Positions 52,604 to 59,984 of a stretch of DNA of 60,428 nt are shown here, in pieces. A model generated the notes under the pieces. That model worked only from the letters and a program-made list of their open reading frames with translations. It did no database searches and had not been told where the DNA came from. Each line of letters begins with the position of its first letter. The first letter of the stretch is position 1. The translations under genes and the position numbers were made by a program. Origin of the DNA: Paludibacteraceae bacterium (GTDB lineage: Bacteria > Bacteroidota > Bacteroidia > Bacteroidales > Paludibacteraceae); contig JAFXPY010000044.1 of assembly GCA_017527495.1 (NCBI GenBank), forward strand, positions 1 through 60,428. Reading direction: 5' to 3'.

Positions 52604-53482
52604 TTAACGACCGATTAAAAGTACAGGATTAGGTACATAACCGGTTATTATATTTGTAATAGTATCACCTTTGAGATAAAAGGCCGTTGGGAAAGTATTG
52701 GTTACTTTTGATAGTTCGCTCAACGGCATGTTGCGAACTTCAAAAGTCAAATCAAAATATTTTTCAAAATAATTTTGCGCCACACTATCCTCTAAAGCCA
52801 GTCCTATCACCTTGTCAACTGCTCCTACACTCTCATACTGATTGACATTATTGACTGAATTAATGCAGTGCTGGCAAGAATAGGAAAAAGCAAAAATCAA
52901 ATATGTTGAATCTTTATCTACCTTGATAAAATCATTTAGCGGATGAGCTGCCAATATTTGTTTGTCCGGCTCTTTGCTACCGGAATTTAATATGTTTGCA
53001 CTACGAAATGTAAAACCACACATAAAGCAAACTACACAAACAATCGCTGTTATGTATATTATCACAGATGTAGTTAATTGATTTTCTTCTGAATCAGCCG
53101 TCAAACTTGGTAGGAGCATAACGACAAGTATTGCATTTCGCAAAAATGTCAGCCATGGCTTTTGATTCAGAAACGATATATTTCCGAAGCAGCCGCAATC
53201 TGTTATTCCTTTAAACGACAAACCGTAGGTGAAAACAGCAGTTGCAACGACAATAAAAGACAATGTTACGATTGTTGTTATACAGGGTTTTATGTCGAAA
53301 ATCAGCAATAGTGCAACTATGGCTTCAAAGACTATGACTATCGGTGCCAGATAAGAGATAAAAGGCACTCCGTACGACAACAAAAGATTTGAAAATGAGC
53401 CCGCAGCAATAGCTTTGGCAAGGCTTGAAATCAAGAATATGATGCCAACAATAAGGCGCAATATGTATTTATAATTTTTCAT
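52604..53482 (-). CDS. MauE/DoxX-type redox membrane protein with thioredoxin-like C-terminal domain
   Basis: A 292-aa protein starting at ATG 53482 (MKNYKYILRLIVGIIFL); the longer frame to 53512 would begin in the upstream hairpin. The N-terminal 150 residues have four to five membrane helices in the MauE/DoxX pattern with 'AKAIAAGSFSNLLLSYGVP' and a conserved 'ITDCGCFGN' (two Cys). After a further helix, residues about 185-292 form a thioredoxin-like domain: 'IFAFSYSCQHCIN' with a CxxC-type pair and 'TFPTAFYLKGD' with the cis-proline. It would pass electrons across the membrane to periplasmic thiols. The neighbouring Cys-rich lipoproteins are natural candidates as substrates. Confidence 0.8.
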   Translation of the reverse strand: MKNYKYILRLIVGIIFLISSLAKAIAAGSFSNLLLSYGVPFISYLAPIVIVFEAIVALLLIFDIKPCITTIVTLSFIVVATAVFTYGLSFKGITDCGCFGNISFLNQKPWLTFLRNAILVVMLLPSLTADSEENQLTTSVIIYITAIVCVVCFMCGFTFRSANILNSGSKEPDKQILAAHPLNDFIKVDKDSTYLIFAFSYSCQHCINSVNNVNQYESVGAVDKVIGLALEDSVAQNYFEKYFDLTFEVRNMPLSELSKVTNTFPTAFYLKGDTITNIITGYVPNPVLLIGR

Positions 53483-53500
53483 TAATTGCAATAGAAATAT

Positions 53501-53525
53501 CCGTTGCAGCACAAATCTGCAACGG
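53501..53525 (-). terminator. Hairpin between lipoprotein 1 and the MauE-type gene
   Basis: CCGTTGCA, loop, TGCAACGG. The same hairpin with nearly identical flanks recurs at 53902-53926 after lipoprotein 2. With no long T-tract it may attenuate rather than stop transcription into the redox gene. Confidence 0.65.
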
Positions 53526-53539
53526 ACAAATTCTGAAAA

Positions 53540-53758
53540 TTACTTACACTTCGTTCCTGACATACCGTGGTCAATATAGTATCTTTGAAGGCCGGCACAA
53601 GTTTTTTCACCAGCATACTGCTTCATTTGTGCAAGAGTGATGTGTTGTGTTTCACCTTGGTAGGTGCATGTGCAACCATCTTTAGCTTCGCAAGCTACAA
53701 ACATAGCGCTCAGCGCAACAAGTACTAATGCGCTAACAATAAAGAAATGTTTTTTCAT
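53540..53758 (-). CDS. Cys-rich mini-lipoprotein 1
   Basis: A 72-aa lipoprotein: signal MKKHFFIVSALVLVALSAMFVAC, then a 50-residue mature domain with four more cysteines in the pattern GCTCTY, TCAGLQR and a C-terminal CK. The paralogue at 53941 has the same spacing and ends. It has no recognised family. The four cysteines are suited to two disulfide bonds, and the adjacent redox membrane protein supports this. The leader (53759-53808) is nearly identical to that of the paralogue, indicating a recent tandem duplication of the whole unit. Confidence 0.75.
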   Translation of the reverse strand: MKKHFFIVSALVLVALSAMFVACEAKDGCTCTYQGETQHITLAQMKQYAGEKTCAGLQRYYIDHGMSGTKCK

Positions 53759-53808
53759 TTTGATAAATAATTTATATTCCTGCTCTAAAGGCTTCGCAGG
53801 TCTTGCCG
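53759..53808 (-). promoter_or_regulatory. Conserved leader of mini-lipoprotein 1
   Basis: The minus-strand leader CGGCAAGACCTGCGAAGCCT and the next 30 nt to the ATG are almost identical to 54208-54258. It contains a hairpin with stem CCTGC / GCAGG. Conservation of non-coding sequence in both copies can reflect recent duplication or a shared regulatory element. Confidence 0.5.
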
Positions 53809-53901
53809 AAAAGTATAGAGGATTTTATTTACATGTAACAGTTTCCTCTTCGTAGTTGGTTAATAGACTATATAACTCAGCGCATGATGATATAGAAATA
53901 T

Positions 53902-53926
53902 CCGTTGCAGCACAAGGCCGCAACGG
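53902..53926 (-). terminator. Hairpin after mini-lipoprotein 2
   Basis: CCGTTGC, loop, GCAACGG, duplicated with its flanks from or to 53501-53525. Confidence 0.65.
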
Positions 53927-53940
53927 ACAAATTCTGAAAA

Positions 53941-54207
53941 TTACTTACATTCAATTGCGTTAGTATCATATTCTTCTCTCATTTCGCGTTGAAGAGCTGA
54001 ACACGTTGAAACACCATACTCTTCTTTCATCTCTGAAAGACTAAGATATACAGGCTCCACACCATTGTATGTGCAAGTACAACCTTCAATTTTATCACTC
54101 CCACTGTTGCTTGCACCATTTTTGTCGTCTTTTTTGTCGCATGCTACAAGCATTGAACTCAGTGCTACAAGAACCAATGCACTGACCATTAAAATTTGTT
54201 TTTTCAT
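53941..54207 (-). CDS. Cys-rich mini-lipoprotein 2 (paralogue)
   Basis: An 88-aa lipoprotein with signal MKKQILMVSALVLVALSSML ending in the lipobox VAC, an extra Asp/Gly/Ser-rich linker after the lipid cysteine ('KKDDKNGASNSGSDK'), and then the same cysteine pattern as copy 1: GCTCTY, TCSALQR and final ECK. The longer linker would hold the globular part farther from the membrane. Gene, leader and terminator together form a duplicated block of about 400 bp with copy 1. Function unknown. Confidence 0.75.
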   Translation of the reverse strand: MKKQILMVSALVLVALSSMLVACDKKDDKNGASNSGSDKIEGCTCTYNGVEPVYLSLSEMKEEYGVSTCSALQREMREEYDTNAIECK

Positions 54208-54258
54208 TTTGATAAATAATTTTAGATTCCTGCTCTAAAGGCTTCGCAGGTCTTGCCG
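54208..54258 (-). promoter_or_regulatory. Conserved leader of mini-lipoprotein 2
   Basis: Matches 53759-53808 almost base for base, including the CCTGC / GCAGG hairpin stem and the ATTATTTATCAAA before the start codon. Confidence 0.5.
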
Positions 54259-54279
54259 TTATTTTTTGTGGGTGTTCTT

Positions 54280-55269
54280 TTACAGCAAAAACAACATTCT
54301 CCAGATATTTGCCTTTTTCTCTGCTGAACCGCGCTGCGATACAAAATAAATAAATCTGCCGTCAGCACTCCATGTTGGACTCATGTCATTGGCAGGGTGA
54401 AAAGTCAGCTGTGTAAGGTCAGTGCCATCCGGACGGCATACATAAATATCAAGATTGCGAGTTGTCGTTTTACCCTCTGTCAGCAAACTCTCACCAACAA
54501 AGAGAAGCCAACGACGGTCAGGAGACAAAACAGGGGTGGTAAAACCTTTCTCCAAATCGGAGACAATACACTCCTCCATATTGGTAACATAATTTACTTT
54601 CCATATCTCACCACGACCATCTGCACTATATCGGGTGCAATAGTAAGCCGATTCACCTCTTAATGGATAAGGATACTCGCCGGCTGTGAATGTGGACAGA
54701 AAATTATTGCTTATGTTGTAACTCCATATTGAAGCACTCTTTTTCTCTTTGCGCGAAAAAAATATCTGCGACATATCGCTACTGTATATAGGACTTGAAT
54801 CGTAAGCACCTGACGTAAACTGACGGCATACATAGCCACTCTGTGCATCTGTCTGGAACACTTGCTGACCTTTGCCTATTACCTCCGAAAAACATATATA
54901 TCTGCCATCGGGAGAATAAACAAAATCTTTAATCTGTCCGCGTTTTGTACGCTGAATAGAGCTACCCTGACGAGTAAGGTCTTTCACGAATATATTGGTT
55001 GTCTTACCGCGCTCAGACAAATAAGCAATGTGCGAGCCATCGGGCGAAATACTGATCACATTACTTGCATCCCATTTTATTGCTTTAAGACCACTTTTAA
55101 CTATCAAACCATTATTCACTGACGGCAGATATACATAATCACCATCAGCAGTTATACGGGTGATTTCGAGTCCCGCCTCCTGTGGAACATTAACCATCGA
55201 ATAGTCAACAGCAGCAATCAAGTTGCCTAAGAACACAACACTGAAAAGAAATAAACATATTTTTCTCAT
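54280..55269 (-). CDS. Secreted PD40 (TolB-like) beta-propeller protein
   Basis: A 329-aa protein starting at ATG 55269 with signal MRKICLFLFSVVFLGNLIAA; the frame to 55296 adds nine polar residues before the signal. Propeller blades are marked by 'ISPDGSHIAYLSERG', 'YSPDGRYICFSEV', 'SSDMSQIFFSRKE', 'LSPDRRWLLFVGES' and 'WSADGRFIYFVSQRG', the PD40 repeat of TolB-type propellers. It probably acts in the periplasm or at the surface in protein binding. It lies upstream of the two mini-lipoproteins and the redox protein in the same direction, 72 bp away. Confidence 0.82.
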   Translation of the reverse strand: MRKICLFLFSVVFLGNLIAAVDYSMVNVPQEAGLEITRITADGDYVYLPSVNNGLIVKSGLKAIKWDASNVISISPDGSHIAYLSERGKTTNIFVKDLTRQGSSIQRTKRGQIKDFVYSPDGRYICFSEVIGKGQQVFQTDAQSGYVCRQFTSGAYDSSPIYSSDMSQIFFSRKEKKSASIWSYNISNNFLSTFTAGEYPYPLRGESAYYCTRYSADGRGEIWKVNYVTNMEECIVSDLEKGFTTPVLSPDRRWLLFVGESLLTEGKTTTRNLDIYVCRPDGTDLTQLTFHPANDMSPTWSADGRFIYFVSQRGSAEKKANIWRMLFLL

Positions 55270-55371
55270 AAGACAAAAAGAGCAGTTATATCCCATCGCC
55301 CCATCGGTAAAAAAATAGATATTATATACTGATTATTGCGTTTGACGGTGGTGCCCGGATTGTAGCACAAA

Positions 55372-55563
55372 AAAAGAGCGCCCACTTATCTACTCCAAGG
55401 CTGTAGGAATTGCCCATGCACCGATAAGTCACGCTCATATAGAACAAGCGTTTGCCGACTTATTTCTTGGTGCATCTCGTTGAACTTCCTACATTCTGGA
55501 GTACCAAAATAAATTGCAAACACAATATTTTTTCCTATGTCAGTATAGAGACTATACTCTATC
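55372..55563 (-). ncRNA. ssrS: 6S RNA (Bacteroidales-1 type)
   Basis: On the minus strand a long rod can be drawn: TACTCC near 55492 pairs with GGAGTA near 55395, then GTAGGAA with TTCCTAC, GATGCACC with GGTGCAT and ATAAGTC with GACTTAT, interrupted by bulges, and it is closed by an apical CGCTT/GAGCG hairpin. That interrupted rod with a central bubble is the form of 6S RNA, which traps RNA polymerase by mimicking an open promoter. The transcript would begin near 55563 after a promoter with TAACTTTG and end at a T-tract near 55372, about 190 nt. The exact 5' end and assignment rest on hand folding. Confidence 0.72.
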
Positions 55564-55569
55564 CGCTTG

Positions 55570-55600
55570 CAAAGTTAATCGTTTTTTTTCATTTCCAAAA
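55570..55600 (-). promoter_or_regulatory. Promoter of the 6S RNA
   Basis: On the minus strand TTTTG (to 55596) and TAACTTTG (55577-55570) with an 18-bp spacer, slightly shorter than usual. Confidence 0.6.
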
Positions 55601-55663
55601 ATTATTTAACAAAAAAAATCATTTCTAACATCTGCTTTTTCATATTTTACCACATTTCTCAAA

Positions 55664-55788
55664 GAAAATACCCCTATTTTGTTACAACTTTTCCATGAAA
55701 ATACCACGATTTTTATACAACTTTCCCCGAAAAATACCCCGATTTTGTTACAACTTTTCCATGAAAATACCCCGATTTTGTTACAACC
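55664..55788 (+). repeat. 33-bp tandem array (four copies) upstream of ATPase D
   Basis: ATACCCCGATTTTGTTACAA (with variants) starts at 55668, 55701, 55734 and 55767: an exact 33-bp period. Most units contain ATG (CCATGAAAATA). The unit is 11 codons long and remains open in frame with the ATPase gene (KIPRFCYNFS repeats), but the promoter lies after the array, so these codons are probably not part of the protein. Confidence 0.95.
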
Positions 55789-55790
55789 TC

Positions 55791-55821
55791 TTGCATAAAC
55801 AAATAATTATTAGTAAATTTG
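55791..55821 (+). promoter_or_regulatory. Promoter of ATPase D
   Basis: CTTG ending at 55793, a 20-bp spacer and TAAATTTG at 55814-55821. The predicted start near 55828 leaves a leader of about 20 nt before ATG 55848 and makes the longer frame from 55695 unlikely. Confidence 0.8.
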
Positions 55822-55847
55822 CAAAATCAATCAAATCATGCAACATT

Positions 55848-57179
55848 ATGTTTGAAAGAAATTCCATACAATACTTACGCCAATGGCGAACAAAAACCAA
55901 TCGCAAACCGCTAATACTTAGAGGAGCAAGACAAGTTGGTAAGACAACTATTGTTTCACAATTTGCCAAAGACTTTAATCAGTATGTCTATCTAAATTTA
56001 GAAAAAGAACAAGATTGCCGACTGTTTAGTGAGACAATGGATATTGAACAAACAATAGAACGTATTTCATATTCCACTCACACACAACTTGATTCAGAAA
56101 CACTGCTATTTATTGACGAAATACAAAACTCACCGCTTGCAATACAACAATTAAGGTATTTCTACGAAAATCATCCCGAAATATGCGTAATTGCAGCAGG
56201 CTCTTTATTAGAGAATTATGCAGGCAAGACATTTTCATTTCCTGTCGGCAGAGTGGAATACATGGCTATGCACCCATGTAACTTCTACGAATTTCTAAAT
56301 GCAATAGGTAAAACAGACGACCAGAAAACCATTTTAGAAAATAAAGGACATCTAATTCACGAACGATTAATGCAAAGTTTCAAGACATACACTCTCATCG
56401 GTGGTATGCCGGAAATTGTTGCCAACTATGCAGAGACACAAAACATAAGAGCGTCAGAATCAATCTATAGCACACTACTTAATGCTTACAAAGACGATGT
56501 TGAAAAATATGCAATTAGCAAATCTCAGGCTGCAACTATACGGCACATACTTGAATATGGTTGGGCAAAGGCGGGCGAAATAATTACATACGAAAAATTT
56601 GCCGGTTCAAACTATAAATCACGAGAAATAAGTGAAGCATTTCTTACACTTCAAAAATCAATGTTGTTAGAAACCACTTATCCGACATCTTGTGTCCAAA
56701 TGCCAATTATTCCCAACTTGAGTCACCACCCGAAACTTTTATGTGTAGACACAGGACTTGTTACCTACCAATCAGGAATAAGAGATGAGTTATTCAACTC
56801 TACAGACATTCAAGATGTATATAGAGGAAAAATTGCAGAACATATTGTTGGACAAGAACTTATTGCCTATTCAAACAGCATTGATTCTAAGCGCTATTTT
56901 TGGCAGAAAAGTGTCAAATCGGAGGCTGAAGTTGATTTTTTATATGTATTTGAGAGTAAACTCATACCAATAGAAGTCAAATCAGGAGCTAATGCAAAGC
57001 TAAAATCAATACAGCAATTTATGGCACTATCTCCCACGAAAATTGCAATCCGAATTTGGAGTAAGCCATTTGAAATAAACGATATTGCCAATCCTATTGA
57101 TGGTAAAACATTCAAACTAATAAATATGCCATTTTATATGGTTGGAATGTTAGACAAAATAATTCAAGAAAACATATAA
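55848..57179 (+). CDS. AAA_14 / DUF4143 ATPase (locus D)
   Basis: A 443-aa protein from ATG 55848 (MFERNSIQYLRQW), matching the start of ATPase B (MFSRDIISDLRKW). Walker A GARQVGKT (about 26-33), Walker B 'LLFIDEIQNS', 'AAGSLLEN' sensor, 'FPVGRVEYMAMHP'. The DUF4143 domain contains 'SEAEVDFLYVF' and 'PIEVKSG', again the D...E-x-K arrangement of PD-(D/E)XK folds. An ORF from 55695 would add 51 residues encoded by the repeat array. It is monocistronic with its own terminator. Function unknown. Confidence 0.9.
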   Translation: MFERNSIQYLRQWRTKTNRKPLILRGARQVGKTTIVSQFAKDFNQYVYLNLEKEQDCRLFSETMDIEQTIERISYSTHTQLDSETLLFIDEIQNSPLAIQQLRYFYENHPEICVIAAGSLLENYAGKTFSFPVGRVEYMAMHPCNFYEFLNAIGKTDDQKTILENKGHLIHERLMQSFKTYTLIGGMPEIVANYAETQNIRASESIYSTLLNAYKDDVEKYAISKSQAATIRHILEYGWAKAGEIITYEKFAGSNYKSREISEAFLTLQKSMLLETTYPTSCVQMPIIPNLSHHPKLLCVDTGLVTYQSGIRDELFNSTDIQDVYRGKIAEHIVGQELIAYSNSIDSKRYFWQKSVKSEAEVDFLYVFESKLIPIEVKSGANAKLKSIQQFMALSPTKIAIRIWSKPFEINDIANPIDGKTFKLINMPFYMVGMLDKIIQENI

Positions 57180-57180
57180 A

Positions 57181-57212
57181 AAAAGCGGTGAACAATTCAC
57201 CGCTTTTTTATC
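57181..57212 (+). terminator. Terminator of ATPase D
   Basis: AAAAGCGGTGAA, short loop, TTCACCGCTTTTTTA: a 12-bp stem that includes the A and T flanks, right after the stop codon. Confidence 0.9.
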
Positions 57213-57340
57213 TTAAAAATTCATTGAAACACCTATTTTTCATGACATATAACAATTTATTGCCCCGTAGCACGGACATATTAATAAAATTTTCATGTGC
57301 TGCTACTAACACATATCCTTATATGCCACAAAATTAAAAT

Positions 57341-57369
57341 GCAGTTGTACCAAAACTCGATACAACTGC
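57341..57369 (-). terminator. Terminator of the C69 dipeptidase gene
   Basis: GCAGTTGTA (57341-57349) pairs with TACAACTGC (57361-57369); on the minus strand it is followed by ATTTTAATTTTG. Between it and the stop at 57405 the spacer has 8-bp words of the GAAGATTT family. Confidence 0.75.
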
Positions 57370-57402
57370 AAAAATTCTCAAATCTTCAAATCCTCAAATC
57401 TC
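57370..57402 (-). repeat. Short 8-bp periodic spacer (GAAGATTT words)
   Basis: On the minus strand GAGATTTGAGGATTTGAAGA followed by TTTGAGAATT, four 8-bp words, the same family as the longer array at 59985. Confidence 0.7.
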
Positions 57403-57404
57403 CC

Positions 57405-59015
57405 TTACTCGTGTTCGACAGCAGGTGCTATGCTTCTGAGATAATCTTCAGACGGTTTCAAGCGGTTAGGTCCCTGTGGCTCTCCCCATTGATTGCGCAA
57501 GAACTTGCCATCTTGTTCCTTTTTCTCCTGACCGTCAAGATACTTAACCATCAAGTACTGACCGAGTTTTTTCCATGCCTGTGTGCTCGCCTCTGCTTCT
57601 TTACACGAGAAATGTGTCAGAAACTTGCGCGCATCGCCTTCACTCATTGTCATGGCAGTACGGTCAATCTGAGGTATCATGGTGTTGAAATAATCTTCCC
57701 ACTCTATTTGCACCTTGCGAATGTCAGGCATCATACGAGAATACTTTGTGTAGGCATAATTAGCCACAATGTTGAATACCCAAAAAGCCGATGTCTCAGA
57801 ATAAGTGAGCAAATCGCCATTCCTGCCATCATAACACCATGGAACTTCGGTTATAGTGCAATACATAGGCACATAGAGATTACTTGCTGCATCATCAACA
57901 CCAAACCAGAATATACCACCTACATGGTCGGGCATATAGCCGCGCATCTGGGCTACAAACGACCATCCTGTTTGCTGTGTTGCTATCGGACGCTCAAACC
58001 AGTATTGAACAGAATCGAGCTTAAAGCCAAGACTGCCATAGCGCAATTTGGTGTTCCACATTCCGGCATCAGGTCCCTGAGTTATGTCAAGAGGTGTGCC
58101 TTCGTACTGGTCGCGCATAAAATGCTTGAAGTCGTCAGCCGAGAGCTTACGTGTGGGCTTGACATAAAGAGGCATTTTCTCTTGCGAACGGCCCATAACA
58201 TAGTCGAAATACTTGTCCATGTCTGGTGCAATCTGACGGAAAACACTCCACACACGCGCCTCGCATATATATGCTCCGGAGAAATCCAAAGGGTTATAGG
58301 CATCGCAGAAACTAAAGTCCTTGTCGCGTCCATTGAAATAACCTTTCTCGCGTGCGAAATCAACCACATCTTTCGACCACATCCAATTCTTTTTGTCTTT
58401 GAAATCAATCTGCGATATGCGTGCCTGATTGGCATGACCCGAAACACAATCGTCAGGGATACGCGTTGCCACCCATACAGCGCCTTTACTGCCCGGTCCT
58501 TTGCCTATCATGTCCATAATCCACACCTCGTTAGGGTCGCCAATTGAGAACGACTCACCCTCTGAATAGTAGCCGTACTCTGCCACGAGGTCGGTCATGA
58601 TTTTTATTGCCTCACGCGCGGTGCGACTACGCTGCAACGCAATATAAATAAGGCTGCCATAGTCAATCAAACCTGTTGTATCTACTAATTCCTCGCGACC
58701 GCCCCATGTCGTCTCGCCTATAGTTACTTGCATCTCGTTCATGTTGCCCACCACGCTGAATGTATGTTCAGCTTCAGGTATCTCACCGAGATATTTGCCG
58801 GTGTCCCAATCATATATCTTGCGCATATCGCCTTTCTTATGTTCAGCAGCCGGAAGAAGTTGCAAATATCCGAAAAGTGAATAACTATCGGCAGCATAAC
58901 TAATTAGAGTGCTGCCATCAACAGTGGCGTCTTTACCGGCAAGGAAATTGGTGCAAGCCAAACACTCACCCCATGCCACGACAAGAGCGATTAGAGATAA
59001 AAAGAGTTTTTTCAT
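57405..59015 (-). CDS. C69-family dipeptidase (secreted Ntn hydrolase)
   Basis: A 536-aa protein with signal MKKLFLSLIALVVAWGECLA directly followed by 'CTNFLAGKDATVDGSTLIS'. The cysteine after the signal is the autocatalytic N-terminal nucleophile of the C69 (PepD-type) Ntn hydrolases. Other family marks are 'GEIPEAEHTFSVVGNMNEMQV', 'IGETTWGGREELVDTTGLIDYG' (in two parts), 'SIGDPNEVWIMDMIGKGPG' and 'SGHANQARI'. It hydrolyses dipeptides in the periplasm or at the surface, with broad specificity. A second peptide-degrading gene (pepD) lies 6 kb away. Confidence 0.93.
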   Translation of the reverse strand: MKKLFLSLIALVVAWGECLACTNFLAGKDATVDGSTLISYAADSYSLFGYLQLLPAAEHKKGDMRKIYDWDTGKYLGEIPEAEHTFSVVGNMNEMQVTIGETTWGGREELVDTTGLIDYGSLIYIALQRSRTAREAIKIMTDLVAEYGYYSEGESFSIGDPNEVWIMDMIGKGPGSKGAVWVATRIPDDCVSGHANQARISQIDFKDKKNWMWSKDVVDFAREKGYFNGRDKDFSFCDAYNPLDFSGAYICEARVWSVFRQIAPDMDKYFDYVMGRSQEKMPLYVKPTRKLSADDFKHFMRDQYEGTPLDITQGPDAGMWNTKLRYGSLGFKLDSVQYWFERPIATQQTGWSFVAQMRGYMPDHVGGIFWFGVDDAASNLYVPMYCTITEVPWCYDGRNGDLLTYSETSAFWVFNIVANYAYTKYSRMMPDIRKVQIEWEDYFNTMIPQIDRTAMTMSEGDARKFLTHFSCKEAEASTQAWKKLGQYLMVKYLDGQEKKEQDGKFLRNQWGEPQGPNRLKPSEDYLRSIAPAVEHE

Positions 59016-59294
59016 TGTTTAAAAAGTTTTTAAACCATATCGGTCATTAGAATTTATTTTAGAGTTTATATTCTTTTGAGCAGATTTTTGTCTTTGAGTG
59101 AAGGATTTATGCGGGCATAATGACTGAACGAAAAGCAAAAAGATACCAAAAAGAATAAAACTATAAATAAATAGTTAAATTAAATTTATTCAAGTACCCT
59201 CTGGCGGTCTAATGACCGATTTGGGTTTAACAATACAAAATTAGTGTAAATTTGGCAAACAAGCAAAACATAATGGCATTTTAGGCAATAAAAA

Positions 59295-59322
59295 AAGTGA
59301 GCAGAACTCAGTCTGCTCACTT
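59295..59322 (-). terminator. Terminator of hsp20
   Basis: AAGTGAGCAGA, loop ACTCAG, TCTGCTCACTT, followed on the minus strand by a T-tract. Between it and the dipeptidase gene (59016-59290) no gene is seen; ATCGGTCATTAGA (59039) and its inverse (59208-59220) form a separated inverted repeat. Confidence 0.9.
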
Positions 59323-59341
59323 CTCATATTGTTGTGTAAGT

Positions 59342-59770
59342 TTATTGAATTGCTATTTGACGATGATTTGGTTTTTCCTCTTTCTTTGTCTTAGGCAACT
59401 CAATGGTCAAAATACCATCTTCCACTTTAGCACTTATAGCTTCTTCATCAACATCGTCCGGCAGTGTGTATTTCTGCTCATAATTGGTGTAAGAGAACTC
59501 ACGGCGCAAATAGTGAGAATGTTTGTCGTCTTCTTTGTGTTCAAATTTGTTTTCTATTGCTACGCAAAGATTATGGTCAGCATCAACATTTACGCGGCAA
59601 TACTCTTTTTTGATGCCCGGGGCAGCCAACTCAACAACATAGGCATGTGTGTTTTCTTTTACATTGACTGACGGAGCTGTGTTACTCATGCTGTTCATAA
59701 AGTCAGAATCTAAGAACTCATCAAATACTGTTGGGAACCAACTGTTTCTGTGATACATTACAGGTTTCAT
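59342..59770 (-). CDS. Hsp20 / alpha-crystallin family small heat-shock protein
   Basis: A 142-aa cytosolic protein. The N-terminal arm 'HRNSWFPTVFDEFLDSDFM' precedes an alpha-crystallin domain (about 38-130): 'NVKENTHAYVVELAAPGIKKE', 'LCVAIENKFE', 'YLRREFSYTNYEQKYTLPDDVD' and 'AKVEDGILTIELPKTK', with the G-I-L-T-I-x-L signature strand. It holds unfolding proteins during heat stress. The upstream region has a possible hairpin AGGTTG/CAACCT (59818-59839) but no confirmed heat-shock operator. Confidence 0.94.
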   Translation of the reverse strand: MKPVMYHRNSWFPTVFDEFLDSDFMNSMSNTAPSVNVKENTHAYVVELAAPGIKKEYCRVNVDADHNLCVAIENKFEHKEDDKHSHYLRREFSYTNYEQKYTLPDDVDEEAISAKVEDGILTIELPKTKKEEKPNHRQIAIQ

Positions 59771-59984
59771 AATGAATCCTCCTATTTTTTATTAAGTTGT
59801 TAAACAAATCATTTTTCAGGTTGTTCACCTAAGCAACCTTGTGAGTAACTCTCATTGTGCTTGGTCATCAACCTTTTCGCTTGTAGTTATTTCAAATTGT
59901 GTGCCTAAACAAAAAACACCTGCCATTAAGACGCAACAAATGCCAAAATGTTCAAATCTTGGCACTTTTGACACAATAGAATCG

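Noticed and set aside
55695-55847. N-terminal extension of ATPase D
   Set aside because: Encoded by the repeat array upstream of the predicted promoter; homologue B starts at the equivalent of 55848.
57297-58547. 416-codon plus-strand open frame
   Set aside because: It lies antisense to the clear C69 dipeptidase gene. Its composition is Cys/His/Arg-rich without domains, as expected for a shadow frame.
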